From Desulfobacula sp964636495 (GTDB lineage Bacteria > Desulfobacterota > Desulfobacteria > Desulfobacterales > Desulfobacteraceae): 64,000 nucleotides of DNA. Below the pieces are notes generated by a model. That model was not told the origin of the DNA, searched no databases, and saw only the letters and a list, made by a program, of their open reading frames with translations. The stretch lies in NCBI GenBank assembly GCA_964636495.1, contig CAZWSL010000002.1:1-64000 (forward strand). Direction: 5' to 3'. Below, piece after piece: positions 25,105-34,161 of the stretch; the first letter of the stretch is position 1, and each line of letters starts with the position of its first letter. The position numbers and the translations under genes were made by a program.

Positions 25105-26400
25105 TTATCCGCCAAATATATTTCCAAGAAATTCTGGGAGCCATAAAGTAAGGGATGGAAAATAGGCAATAAGAAAAACAACTAATACACTGACAAATAC
25201 AAACGGCAGAGCATTGTAGGATATTTTTTCAAGTGTGGTTCTTGCCACTCCCGATGCAATGAACATGTTTTCACCCAGAGGCGGTGTTGCAAACCCGATT
25301 TCACAACAGCAGACCAGCACCACGCCAAAATGGATAGGATCTACACCCAGAGAAACCATTACAGGCAACAGTACAGGCGTTACCAGCATAATGGTTGCAA
25401 GTGTTTCCATGAACATTCCCATGAACAGCAGAAAAAAGATGATTAAAGCCCATATCATGTAGAGATTGTCTGTGAGATTCAGCAACCCCTGGGCAATCAG
25501 ATCCGGTATTTTATTGATAGTCAGTAACTGGCCGAAAGCCAGGGCTGTAAACATGATAATCAATACGCGACCGGTTATCCACGTTGTACTTTCAAGTGCT
25601 TTCATGACGCCTTTGAGCTCGATTTCCCTATAAATAAAAATACCGACAAAAAGCGTGTAAAAAATGGAGACAATTGCCGCTTCTGTAGGAGTGAAAAACC
25701 CGGTGTAAATGCCGCCAAGAATGATAATGGGTGTCAGAAGCGCCCAGAAACCCTCTCTCATTGTTGTTAAAACAGTTTTAGTTGATAAGGTTTTACCATC
25801 CCCTTTATATTTTTTTTGTTTAGACCGGATATAATTCATTATCATCAATCCAACAGCCAGCATCACACCAGGGATGAATCCTGCTATGAAAAGATCTGCA
25901 ATGGATTGAGAGGCTGCAACCCCGTAAATTACCATGGGAATACTGGGTGGAATAACCACACCAAGCCCGCCTGAAGAAGAAGTGACTGCACCTGCGTACC
26001 CTCTGTCATAGCCATGACGTACCATGGCTGGTATCATCAGCATGCCCACAGCCGCAGTTGTAGCAGGGCCTGAGCCGGAAATGGCACCGAAAAAGAGACA
26101 GGATAAAATGGTGGATGCTGCCATACCGCCGGTGAACGGTCCTGCCAGAGCTTCAGAAACAGCAACAAGCCGTCTGGAAATACCGGCAGATTCCATAAGG
26201 GCGCCGGAGAGAATAAAAGCCGGGAGTGCCATGATTGGAAATGAGTTTACCGAGGTGTATGCAATTTCAACCAGACCCTCCAGAGGTTTACCGCTTACAA
26301 TCATTCCCCCCATTGCGGCAGCGCCGAGAGAGAGTGTGATGGGTGCTCCAATAAATAGAAGTCCCACAAAGGTAATAAATATTATTGCTGTAACACTCAT
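25105..26400 (-). CDS. TRAP transporter large permease DctM/HpsM-like
   Basis: The 431-residue protein is the 12-helix DctM component: LLFIGAPITLSLGAAAMGG, FFGAISGSGPATTAAVGML, GVVIPPSIPMVIYG and GFFTPTEAAIVS are classical motifs. It forms the sodium-driven transport channel with DctQ. Its ATG overlaps the dctQ stop by 4 bp, so the two are translationally coupled. With the DctP protein and the HpsN/CuyA enzymes the substrate is most likely a C3 sulfonate such as DHPS, cysteinolate or cysteate, as for HpsKLM, but this is inference from context. Confidence 0.92.
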   Translation of the reverse strand: MSVTAIIFITFVGLLFIGAPITLSLGAAAMGGMIVSGKPLEGLVEIAYTSVNSFPIMALPAFILSGALMESAGISRRLVAVSEALAGPFTGGMAASTILSCLFFGAISGSGPATTAAVGMLMIPAMVRHGYDRGYAGAVTSSSGGLGVVIPPSIPMVIYGVAASQSIADLFIAGFIPGVMLAVGLMIMNYIRSKQKKYKGDGKTLSTKTVLTTMREGFWALLTPIIILGGIYTGFFTPTEAAIVSIFYTLFVGIFIYREIELKGVMKALESTTWITGRVLIIMFTALAFGQLLTINKIPDLIAQGLLNLTDNLYMIWALIIFFLLFMGMFMETLATIMLVTPVLLPVMVSLGVDPIHFGVVLVCCCEIGFATPPLGENMFIASGVARTTLEKISYNALPFVFVSVLVVFLIAYFPSLTLWLPEFLGNIFGG

Positions 26401-27002
26401 GTTGTCACCTCGCTTTCCCCTGTGTCATCATCAGGTTCTCCGGTATCTATTCTGTCAACATCTGCAATTTCAATTTTCAAAATGTATTTCATAATATTAA
26501 CCTGGATGATTCGAATGGTCATAAGCGAAAAAGCTAAAGGAAAAATTAAGAAAATATAAGCCATAATCCAGTCAAGAGTGGGGGAATATTCCGGATATTC
26601 AAACCCCTCTTTAATGACGCTGATACTGTAGTATATCATTACACAGTTGAAAACCACCCAGACTATATCTGCAAAAAGCGTTGACAGATCTCCTACGAGT
26701 TTAGGGAAAAGTTTAAACTGAAATGTTACTCTGTTATGAGCTGCAAGCCGGGCTGCATATGTTGCACCCAGAAAAACAAACCAGACAAAAGCAAATCTGG
26801 AGAGCTCTTCCCCCCAGGGGAGTGAGGCCGGCAGGGGGTAATGTTCAAAAACAGAAATAAACTGGGAGAGGAAATGAAATGCACTGAAAACCAGTCTCAG
26901 TACAATCTGTAGAAAAAGCAGGCAAACAAAGAATACAAGAAGAATCTGGCACAGGTAGCTCTCAAGATTATCCAGAGTTTTAAGGATGAATTTGGATCGC
27001 AT
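26397..27002 (-). CDS. TRAP transporter small permease DctQ-like
   Basis: The 201 residues have four membrane helices with the DctQ hallmark ELSRFAFVWFVFLGATYAAR at about 60-85. The N-terminus is extended by a loop (QFISVFEHYPLPASLP) and the C-terminus is an acidic tail. It partners DctM and is required for transport. CAGGAG precedes its ATG. A gap of 270 bp with a terminator and a short inverted-repeat element separates it from dctP. Confidence 0.9.
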   Translation of the reverse strand: MRSKFILKTLDNLESYLCQILLVFFVCLLFLQIVLRLVFSAFHFLSQFISVFEHYPLPASLPWGEELSRFAFVWFVFLGATYAARLAAHNRVTFQFKLFPKLVGDLSTLFADIVWVVFNCVMIYYSISVIKEGFEYPEYSPTLDWIMAYIFLIFPLAFSLMTIRIIQVNIMKYILKIEIADVDRIDTGEPDDDTGESEVTT

Positions 27003-27147
27003 AAATTGCTCCTGATGACAATGCAGCCCTTTTTTTGTTAAACCGCATGATGGTTAACTCTAATGATCAGGTGTCACTGAAGATATCGGTTAAAGTCATC
27101 AATTGAGTTTATGATACAATTATCATGACTTTGTCATCTGTTATTCT

Positions 27148-27200
27148 GATACCTTTGCATAATACACTTCAAACAAAATGGCATATTTTGGAAAGGTATC
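27148..27200. repeat. 53-bp inverted-repeat element related to the one at 28398
   Basis: GATACCTTT (27148-27156) and AAAGGTATC (27192-27200) are perfect 9-bp terminal inverted repeats, and ATTCT flanks both sides directly. The left end GATACCTTTGCATAA differs by one base from that of the larger element. It looks like an internally deleted miniature element or a hairpin repeat family. Confidence 0.5.
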
Positions 27201-27234
27201 ATTCTGTTTACTGATTAAATCACAAAAAAACTTT

Positions 27235-27263
27235 AAAAACCTGCCTGACGGCAGCCAGGCAGG
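27235..27263 (-). terminator. Intercistronic terminator between dctP and dctQ
   Basis: On the minus strand CCTGCCTG and CAGGCAGG form an 8-bp stem with an 8-base loop followed by TTTTTAAAG, 9 bp after the dctP stop. Partial termination here would give an excess of binding protein over permease, a usual arrangement. Confidence 0.8.
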
Positions 27264-27272
27264 TCAAGTGGT

Positions 27273-28268
27273 TTATTTACTCAGAATTTTTACAACGTTA
27301 TCAACTTCCGCTTTTCCGCCAACAGTATCATAAAACTGAGGCCAGACTGCATCCATGGCAGCTTTTGCCCATTTATCCTCATCTTCAATCTCAAGATATT
27401 TAACGCCCTTTTTAATCATATTCTGTCTTGCTTCTTCAGATTTTGTTACACTGAAAAGCAGGTTGGCCTGCTGTGCTTCAATACCTGCCCGGGTGAACAT
27501 TGCCTGATCATCCGCAGATAAAGATTTGAAGAATTTTTCACCAACAACCAGAGGTTGCAAAGAGAACAGATAGTGGCACTCAGATGAGTAGTTCTGAACT
27601 TCATAAAATTTCATGGTGTAGTTTGTAATATGTGGATTGTCCTGTCCATCAACAACTTTCTGCTGTAAAGCAGTAAATGTTTCCGGCCACGCCATTGGGA
27701 TCGGCTCTGCACCCAGTGCTTTCCAGGTTCCTATCATTATGGCGTTTTTGGGTACTCTTATTTTTAATCCTTTAAGGTCTGCAAGTGTTGTAACCGGTTT
27801 TTTGGAATTTGTGAGTACACGGAAATTTGAGTATGCCCAGCCCAGTACATGTACACCGGCTTCTTTAATAAGAGCTTCCCGCCATTTGTCACCAAGTTCG
27901 CCTGTTGTGGCCTGTACTGCATCTTCAAAGCTCTTCATTAAATAGGGAAGGGTGAGGATACCAACAGATTTTGCAAAAGGCGTAATGTTGTTAACCGCAA
28001 CCACGGCACCGTCAATGGATCCCCTGCGGGAGTCTTTTACCATTTTCTGCTCATCGCCTAACTGGCCGGCAGGAAAAATATCAATCTTATATTCTCCATT
28101 GCTTGTTGTTTCAATGATTTCTTTGAAACGTAATGCCAGGACACCCTGATCTGAATCAATAGGGTCTCCAAGACCGATTTTCAAAGTTTTTCCTGCAGAT
28201 GCAGAAACAGGTAATATCATTGCTATTACCATAAACACAATCATGCTAAAAATAGTTAACCGCTTCAT
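27273..28268 (-). CDS. TRAP transporter periplasmic substrate-binding protein DctP-like
   Basis: Starting at ATG 28268, eight bases after TAGGAGGAAG, the product has 331 residues with a signal peptide (MKRLTIFSMIVFMVIAMILP, cut after ASA). The mature protein is a DctP-family receptor: SDQGVLALRFKEIIE, FPAGQLGDEQKMV, LTLPYL, the substrate-carboxylate/sulfonate arginine in LKGLKIRVPKN, and ETFTALQQKVVDGQDNP. It captures an anionic substrate for the DctQM permease. Its AT-rich promoter region shares palindromes with hpsN. A longer frame upstream exists but would mask the signal peptide. Confidence 0.92.
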   Translation of the reverse strand: MKRLTIFSMIVFMVIAMILPVSASAGKTLKIGLGDPIDSDQGVLALRFKEIIETTSNGEYKIDIFPAGQLGDEQKMVKDSRRGSIDGAVVAVNNITPFAKSVGILTLPYLMKSFEDAVQATTGELGDKWREALIKEAGVHVLGWAYSNFRVLTNSKKPVTTLADLKGLKIRVPKNAIMIGTWKALGAEPIPMAWPETFTALQQKVVDGQDNPHITNYTMKFYEVQNYSSECHYLFSLQPLVVGEKFFKSLSADDQAMFTRAGIEAQQANLLFSVTKSEEARQNMIKKGVKYLEIEDEDKWAKAAMDAVWPQFYDTVGGKAEVDNVVKILSK

Positions 28269-28397
28269 ACTTCCTCCTAAATAAAAATTTATTATTATTG
28301 CCATCATGCTGTTAATACACAATGGCAGCTGCCAATTATCAAAAACCATCATAATGGGATTTTATGAATATGACGGTAATTATTAATTATATATTCT

Positions 28398-28539
28398 GAG
28401 ACCTTTGCATAACTCCCACTGCTGCCCGATTGCCACGGAATATGAAAATTATAATCCTCAAAATACTCCATGTATTCCTTTGGTTATAATTTTCATCTTC
28501 CTTGCACTATAACAAAATTGAGCATTATGCAAAGATCTC
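28398..28539. mobile_element. MITE-like 142-bp inverted-repeat element
   Basis: GAGACCTTTGCATAA (28398-28412) and TTATGCAAAGATCTC (28525-28539) are terminal inverted repeats matching at 14 of 15 positions, flanked on both sides by ATTCT as a possible 5-bp target duplication. The interior is itself an inverted repeat (ATGAAAATTATAA against TTATAATTTTCAT). There is no coding capacity. The ends resemble insertion-sequence termini; the parent element is not in the window. Confidence 0.6.
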
Positions 28540-28702
28540 ATTCTGTTATATCAGCGAGGTTTTAATACCATATAAGCTGATACGTTCCTTACTTTTATAT
28601 TGGTCAAATCAGATTCTATTAGCACACCCTTATAAAAAAGAACATGGTTTTTAAATCAGTTGTCTGCTAACCATATCTGGATTGTGGTAAATGTCAACTG
28701 TT

Positions 28703-28736
28703 TTTTATAAAATATATTATAAAAAATAATATAAAA
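28703..28736. promoter_or_regulatory. AT-rich palindromes before dctP, shared with hpsN
   Basis: TTTTATAAAATATATTATAAAA followed by AATAATATAAAAT repeats the TTTTATAAAATAT core seen before hpsN at 24794-24819. It lies about 440 bp before the dctP start, the MITE-like element having perhaps inserted between. Shared GntR operator is inference. Confidence 0.4.
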
Positions 28737-29385
28737 TACTTCCTGCCAAGGTTTTCATTATTCAACAATAAAATGATAAATGTTTTGTCTGGAACAAATT
28801 AAGTTTCTCAATTCTCTTTATCATTACTTTATTGTATTGCAGTGTTGCAATGGATGTGCCAGGAAATCAGAACATCTCCGAAACTGGCAAGATCTACTGA
28901 AAAGCGGGAATCTAAAAACGGTTTATAATAATGGTGTTAACATATGCAAGCGTTAAGGGGCATAAACACCCCATGAAATTGAATGTATGGGAGTGCAAAA
29001 CGCTATCTATCTGGTAATTAAGTTAAAATGACATAATAAGAGGCACGGGTCGCAAATGCCCCATATCTGTTGTGTATAAAAAATTCCTATAAAATCAATT
29101 GATTATATACAATAAATTTAAATGTATCCCACAAACAAAATAAAACCGGGGCAATTGTGCCCGAATTGGTTGCCAGGGCAGATAGTTTTTGGCAGACGGC
29201 TAGTAATGATGAATAAAAAAATGAGTAGTGAAAAGCTTGAAAACTTGTGCCTCAGATAATCTTGAGGATGATTCATCTTCTTTTGGCTTTTTCCGGCACG
29301 GTATTTGAATAATTATTTGAATAGTTATTTGAAGATGGGTTAAATATGATAAAATTAAATAATAATAAAATTGAATTGAAAAGTC

Positions 29386-29415
29386 ATCTAATGTCTGATA
29401 CATCAGATATTAGAT
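29386..29415. promoter_or_regulatory. 30-bp inverted repeat before xsc, candidate operator
   Basis: ATCTAATGTCTGA and TCAGATATTAGAT are inverted repeats matching at 12 of 13 positions around TACA, 72 bp before the xsc start. It differs from the AT-rich palindromes of the other module, fitting a separate regulator, probably the GntR protein at 34162. Confidence 0.5.
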
Positions 29416-29486
29416 ATCATGATAATTGTTTATCTGCCATTTCCGGCAGGTATTGAAAAAAATGAATATTAGGAGGTAATCTTAAA

Positions 29487-31265
29487 ATGAAAATGACAAC
29501 AGAGGAAGCTTTTGTTAAAGTGTTGCAGATGCATGGAATTGCAGATGCATTTGGAATTATCGGATCTGCAATGATGCCGATTTCAGATCTTTTCCCCAAA
29601 GCAGGAATCACATTCTGGGACTGCGGTCATGAAGGTAATGCCGGAATGATGGCGGACGGTTATACAAGGGCATCTGGTAAAATGTCCATGATGGTAGCCC
29701 AGAACGGTCCTGGAATCACTAATTTTGTGACTCCTGTCAAAACCGCATACTGGAACCATACTCCTTTACTTCTGGTAACTCCCCAGGCTGCTAACATGAC
29801 AATGGGACAGGGCGGGTTCCAGGAAGTGCCCCAGATGGCAATTTTTGAAGATATGGTGGCATATCAGGAAGAAGTGCTTCATCCTTCCCGTGTCGCAGAA
29901 GTTCTAAACAGGGTAATTCTCAGGGCTAAACGCGCTTCCGCTCCTGCCCAGATCAATATTCCCCGGGATTTCTGGACCCAGGTCATTGACATTGAACTGC
30001 CTGCAGTGGTTGAATTTGAACTTCCTGCCGGTGGCAATGAAGCTGTTGCAAAAGCAGCTGAACTTCTTTCCAATGCAAAATTCCCTGTAATCCTTAATGG
30101 AGGCGGTGTTGTCATCGGTGATGCAATAGAAGATTCGATTGCACTGGCAGAGCGTCTTGATGCCCCGGTCTGCTGCGGTTACCAGCATAATGATGCTTTC
30201 CCCGGCAGCCATCCGCTATATACAGGAACGTTAGGTTACAATGGGTCTAAAGCCGGTATGGAACTGATTGCCAAGGCTGATGTTGTACTGGCCCTGGGGA
30301 CCAGATTGAATCCATTCTCTACACTGCCCGGTTACGGTATTGATTACTGGCCCACTGATGCAGCCATCATCCAGGTTGACATCAATCCTGACCGCATCGG
30401 TCTGACCAAACCCGTGACAGTCGGTATTGTGGGTGATGCAAAAAAAGTTGCCAACGGAATCCTGGCACAGCTTTCAGACACTGCTGGAGATGCAGACCGC
30501 GATACCAGAAAAACTGTCATTGAAGCCATCAAATCTGACTGGGCAGCAGAACTGGCTACCATGGATCATGAAGCAGATGATCCCGGAACAACCTGGAATG
30601 AGCGTGCCCGGAAACAGGATCCTGAAAAAATCACTTCCCGTATGGCATGGCGTGCCATTAAAGATGCACTTCCTGAAGATGCCATCATCTCCTCGGACAT
30701 CGGAAACTCCTGTGCTATCGGCGCTGCTTATCCGAGTTTTGAACAAGGCCGCAAATACCTTGCTCCTGGCATGTTTGGCCCCTGCGGTTACGGTTTTCCC
30801 GCTATTCTGGGTGCCAAAATAGCCCAGCCTGATATTCCGGTGATCGGTTTTGCCGGTGACGGTGCCTTTGGTATCTCCATGAATGAAATGACCGCCTGCG
30901 GTCGTGATGAATGGCCCGCCATCACCATGATTGTCTTTAGGAATTATCACTGGGGTGCGGAAAAAAGAAACACCACTCTCTGGTTTGATGATAATTTTGT
31001 GGGAACGGAACTGGACCGCAATGTTCACTATTCTGAGATTGCCAAGGCGTGTGGAGTTGAAGGGGTTAAAGCATGGAACATGGATGAACTGACATCGATT
31101 CTGGAGACTGCTGTCAAAGCACAGATGGAAGAAGGCAAGACCACCTTTATCGAAGTGATGACTAACATGGAACTTGGCGAACCGTTCCGACGAGATGCAA
31201 TGAAAAAGCCTGTGACAGTAGCAGGAATTGATAAAGCGGATATGCAGCCTCAGAGAGGTGTATAG
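29487..31265 (+). CDS. xsc: Sulfoacetaldehyde acetyltransferase
   Basis: The 592-residue ThDP enzyme matches Xsc throughout: TTEEAFVKVLQMHGI, FGIIGSAMMPISDLFPKAGI, QNGPGITNFVTPVKTAYWNH, QGGFQEVPQMA and the ThDP/magnesium motif GDGAFGISMNEMTAC. Xsc converts sulfoacetaldehyde plus phosphate to acetyl phosphate and sulfite, the desulfonation step of taurine and isethionate degradation. AGGAGGT precedes the ATG. It heads a run with tpa and ald and, further on, ackA, which would turn acetyl phosphate into ATP directly, so no phosphotransacetylase is needed. Sulfite would be the electron acceptor. Confidence 0.96.
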   Translation: MKMTTEEAFVKVLQMHGIADAFGIIGSAMMPISDLFPKAGITFWDCGHEGNAGMMADGYTRASGKMSMMVAQNGPGITNFVTPVKTAYWNHTPLLLVTPQAANMTMGQGGFQEVPQMAIFEDMVAYQEEVLHPSRVAEVLNRVILRAKRASAPAQINIPRDFWTQVIDIELPAVVEFELPAGGNEAVAKAAELLSNAKFPVILNGGGVVIGDAIEDSIALAERLDAPVCCGYQHNDAFPGSHPLYTGTLGYNGSKAGMELIAKADVVLALGTRLNPFSTLPGYGIDYWPTDAAIIQVDINPDRIGLTKPVTVGIVGDAKKVANGILAQLSDTAGDADRDTRKTVIEAIKSDWAAELATMDHEADDPGTTWNERARKQDPEKITSRMAWRAIKDALPEDAIISSDIGNSCAIGAAYPSFEQGRKYLAPGMFGPCGYGFPAILGAKIAQPDIPVIGFAGDGAFGISMNEMTACGRDEWPAITMIVFRNYHWGAEKRNTTLWFDDNFVGTELDRNVHYSEIAKACGVEGVKAWNMDELTSILETAVKAQMEEGKTTFIEVMTNMELGEPFRRDAMKKPVTVAGIDKADMQPQRGV

Positions 31266-31387
31266 CTCCTGATTTAAGATTGCAGCATATAAATATACTG
31301 CTTTTATTTATGGATCTGGCAATTCCAGCCGGTCTTGCCGGATCTGATATTTTAATGAAAGATTGTGAAATGATAAAGGGGTTATCC

Positions 31388-32788
31388 ATGAATGATAAAT
31401 TTGATTGGCTTGATTATAATGTAGAAGAGATGGTATCCGGAGATAAAGATGCCCTCTGGCATCACCTTAAACCGCATAAAGTATTTGAAACCCAGGAACA
31501 GATGATTGTTGTTGAGGGGAACGGTCTCATGGTTAAAGATATTCATGGCCGGGAATACCTTGATGCAACCTCCGGAGGGGTGTGGAGTGTAATGGTAGGA
31601 TATGGCCGGGATTCCATTGCCGAAGCCGTTTGTGAGCAGTTGAAAAAAATGCCTTATTTCGCCGGTGTATTCGGCAATATTCCCTCGATTCAATTTGCCG
31701 GGAAACTTTTGGAAAAATTACCAAATCACGATAAAGTTTATTTTTCCAACTCTGGATCTGAGGCAAACGAAAAAGCGTTTAAAATCGTAAGACAGGCATC
31801 CCATATCGATCCTTCCAGAAAAGGAAAATATAAAATTATGTACAGGGACCGTGATTATCACGGCACTACGATCGGTACCATGAGCGCTACCGGACAGGCA
31901 CAGAGACGACAGGACTTCGGTCCTTTTACGGAGGGTTTTGTGGAATTTCCCCACTGTACCTGTTACCGGTGTCCCTATGAAAAAACCTATGGCTCATGTG
32001 ATATTGAGTGTGCCAGAAAGGTTGAAGATATTATCCTTAAAGAGGATCCTTCAACAATAGGCGGTATGATAGTGGAACCAATTACTGCCGGAGGCGGTAT
32101 CCTGAAACCGGTTAAGGAGTATTATCCTGTTCTTCAGGCAATCTGTAAAAAATATGATATCTGGATGATTATGGATGAAGTTGTATGCGGTTTTGGCCGT
32201 ACCGGTAAATTCTGGGGACATCAACATTATGATGTTGATCCGGATATTGTTACAATGGCAAAGGGACTGGCCAGTTCATACGGTGCCTTGTCGGCCACTG
32301 TAGTCAAGCAGAAAATATACGATATTTTTCTGTGTGATCCTTCAGATCCGGATGAAAGACTTAATTATTTCAGAGATATTTCCACTTATGGTGGATGTAC
32401 GGGTGCATTGACTGCTGCACTTGAAAGCACCCGGATCATTGACGAAGAAAACCTGCTGGAAAACTCTACACAGGTCGGTGCGTATTTAATTGAAAGACTT
32501 GATACTCTGAAAAAATACAGCGTTGTGGGTGATGTCCGGGGTCAGGGCCTCTTTGCAGGTATCGAGTTTGTTGTGGATAAAGAGACCAAAGAACCCATTA
32601 CAGAAGAACAGATGGCACAGCTCATGGGAAATGTAATGGCTCAAAACGTAATTGTCGGCCGGACAAATTCAAGCTTCCACGGCCTGAACAATATTATGAA
32701 CTTTGCACCGTGCCTGATCATCACCAGAGAGCAGGTTGACACTATAATAGCAGCTGTTGAAACAGCTATTCAGAATACATTTAAATAA
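31388..32788 (+). CDS. tpa: Taurine-pyruvate aminotransferase
   Basis: A class-III PLP aminotransferase of 466 residues, with the Tpa-typical start ALWHHLKPHKVFE, SGGVWSVMVGYGRDSIAEAV, YFSNSGSEANEKAFK, a cysteine-rich insert FPHCTCYRCPYEKTYGSCD, Asp in WMIMDEVVCGFGRTG and the PLP lysine in TMAKGLASSYG. It moves the amino group of taurine to pyruvate, giving sulfoacetaldehyde and alanine. Sulfoacetaldehyde goes to Xsc, alanine to Ald. ATG 31388 is chosen because AAAGGGG lies eight bases upstream; a longer frame from 31280 has no ribosome site. Beta-alanine or hypotaurine may also be used. Confidence 0.94.
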   Translation: MNDKFDWLDYNVEEMVSGDKDALWHHLKPHKVFETQEQMIVVEGNGLMVKDIHGREYLDATSGGVWSVMVGYGRDSIAEAVCEQLKKMPYFAGVFGNIPSIQFAGKLLEKLPNHDKVYFSNSGSEANEKAFKIVRQASHIDPSRKGKYKIMYRDRDYHGTTIGTMSATGQAQRRQDFGPFTEGFVEFPHCTCYRCPYEKTYGSCDIECARKVEDIILKEDPSTIGGMIVEPITAGGGILKPVKEYYPVLQAICKKYDIWMIMDEVVCGFGRTGKFWGHQHYDVDPDIVTMAKGLASSYGALSATVVKQKIYDIFLCDPSDPDERLNYFRDISTYGGCTGALTAALESTRIIDEENLLENSTQVGAYLIERLDTLKKYSVVGDVRGQGLFAGIEFVVDKETKEPITEEQMAQLMGNVMAQNVIVGRTNSSFHGLNNIMNFAPCLIITREQVDTIIAAVETAIQNTFK

Positions 32789-32834
32789 TCAGCACCGTTT
32801 ATTTCAGGTGAATCTATAACAAAGGAGATAAAAC

Positions 32835-33947
32835 ATGTTAGTAGGAATTCTTAAAGAGATCAAAGTGTTGGAAAAAAGGATATGCATGACACCTGCCGGT
32901 GTTGTTGCCATGAAACAGAACGGCCATGATGTTCTTGTAGAAACCAATGCGGGTACTGCTGCCGGTTTCCCAGATGAAGAATATATTGCTGCCGGTGCAG
33001 CCATTGCAGAGACTCCTGCAGATATCTATGCAGAGTGTGATATGGTGATGCATGTTAAAGAGCCTCAGCCTTCAGAATATGATTTGATTCGTGAAGATCA
33101 GATTGTTTTTACGTATCTTCATCTTGCAGCAGATGAACAGCAGACCAATGCCTTGATTAAAGCCAACTCCATCAATATTGCCTATGAAACGATTGAAAAA
33201 GAGAATGGCTCTCTTCCCCTGCTTCTTCCCATGAGTGAGGTGGCAGGTCGAATGGCTACCCAGGAAGCTGCAAAATATCTTGAAATGCCCCAGGGCGGCA
33301 TGGGAGTCCTCCTTGGTGGTGTTACAGGTGTTGAACCTGCAACTGTAGTTGTTATCGGCGGCGGAGTGGTAGGTATCAATGCTGCAAAAATGGCCTGCGG
33401 TCTTGGGGCAAAGGTTTATATCCTGGATACCAACCTGGAAAGGCTTTCCTACCTGGACGATGTCATGCCAGCCAACTGTTTTCCAGTGATGTCTAATTCT
33501 TCTACTCTTGCCGACCTTGTTGCAGAAGCTGATGTTGTGATAGGCGCAGTGCTTGTGGCAGGAGCAAAAGCACCTAAACTTCTCACTCGTGATATGCTCA
33601 AAACCATGAAAAAAGGTTCTGTCGTTGTTGATGTTGCCATTGACCAGGGAGGTTGTTTTGAGACATCCAGGGCAACAACTCATGCGGATCCGGTTTATGA
33701 GGTTGAAGGTGTGCTCCATTATTGTGTAGCCAACATGCCGGGTGCTGTGGCCAGAACTTCCACCAGGGCGTTAACCAATGCAACACTTCCATATGCAGTT
33801 GAGATTGCAAACAAAGGCTGGAAAAAAGCAATGCAGGATAATAAAGAGATTAAGCTCGGTGCCAATGTGATCAAAGGTAAAGTTACATATAAAGCCGTTG
33901 CAGAAGCTTTTAACCTGGATTACACTCCGGTGGAGGAATTTTTATAG
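32835..33947 (+). CDS. ald: Alanine dehydrogenase
   Basis: The 370 residues match Ald completely: MLVGILKEIKVLEKRICMTPAGV at the start, VMHVKEPQPSEYDLI, HLAADEQQTNALIK, MSEVAGRMATQEAAKYLE, the NAD fold VVIGGGVVGINAAKMACGLGA and VVDVAIDQGGCFETS. It oxidises L-alanine to pyruvate, ammonium and NADH, regenerating the pyruvate that Tpa consumes and supplying electrons for sulfite reduction. AAAGGAG precedes the ATG, 46 bp after tpa. Confidence 0.97.
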   Translation: MLVGILKEIKVLEKRICMTPAGVVAMKQNGHDVLVETNAGTAAGFPDEEYIAAGAAIAETPADIYAECDMVMHVKEPQPSEYDLIREDQIVFTYLHLAADEQQTNALIKANSINIAYETIEKENGSLPLLLPMSEVAGRMATQEAAKYLEMPQGGMGVLLGGVTGVEPATVVVIGGGVVGINAAKMACGLGAKVYILDTNLERLSYLDDVMPANCFPVMSNSSTLADLVAEADVVIGAVLVAGAKAPKLLTRDMLKTMKKGSVVVDVAIDQGGCFETSRATTHADPVYEVEGVLHYCVANMPGAVARTSTRALTNATLPYAVEIANKGWKKAMQDNKEIKLGANVIKGKVTYKAVAEAFNLDYTPVEEFL

Positions 33948-34161
33948 ACGTTTCACAAAATAGAGTTTTTTTCGGTTTCGATTTGAGTTGTGATGTGATT
34001 TGTGAAGGATAACTCATGGACAGAAAAAAATAAAATTATTGTATGGATTGCGGGCAGATCCCTGATTTTTCCAGGATCTGCCTGCAGTTAAAAAAAATGA
34101 ATTAACAGTTCACAGTTCCGGCAGGCTGTTATTTTCTTGAACAGTGAAAAGGTTTTTGGCA

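Larger units (their letters stand above)
28269..29486. other. 1.2-kb divergent intergenic region between the two sulfonate modules
   Basis: No gene is visible. The dctP-proximal part holds a 142-bp inverted-repeat element and AT-rich palindromes; the xsc-proximal part holds a 30-bp inverted repeat. Between about 28740 and 29380 I see only a small AATCAATTGATT palindrome (29093-29104) and a GGGG/CCCC hairpin near 28955, neither of which I can interpret. Confidence 0.5.
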
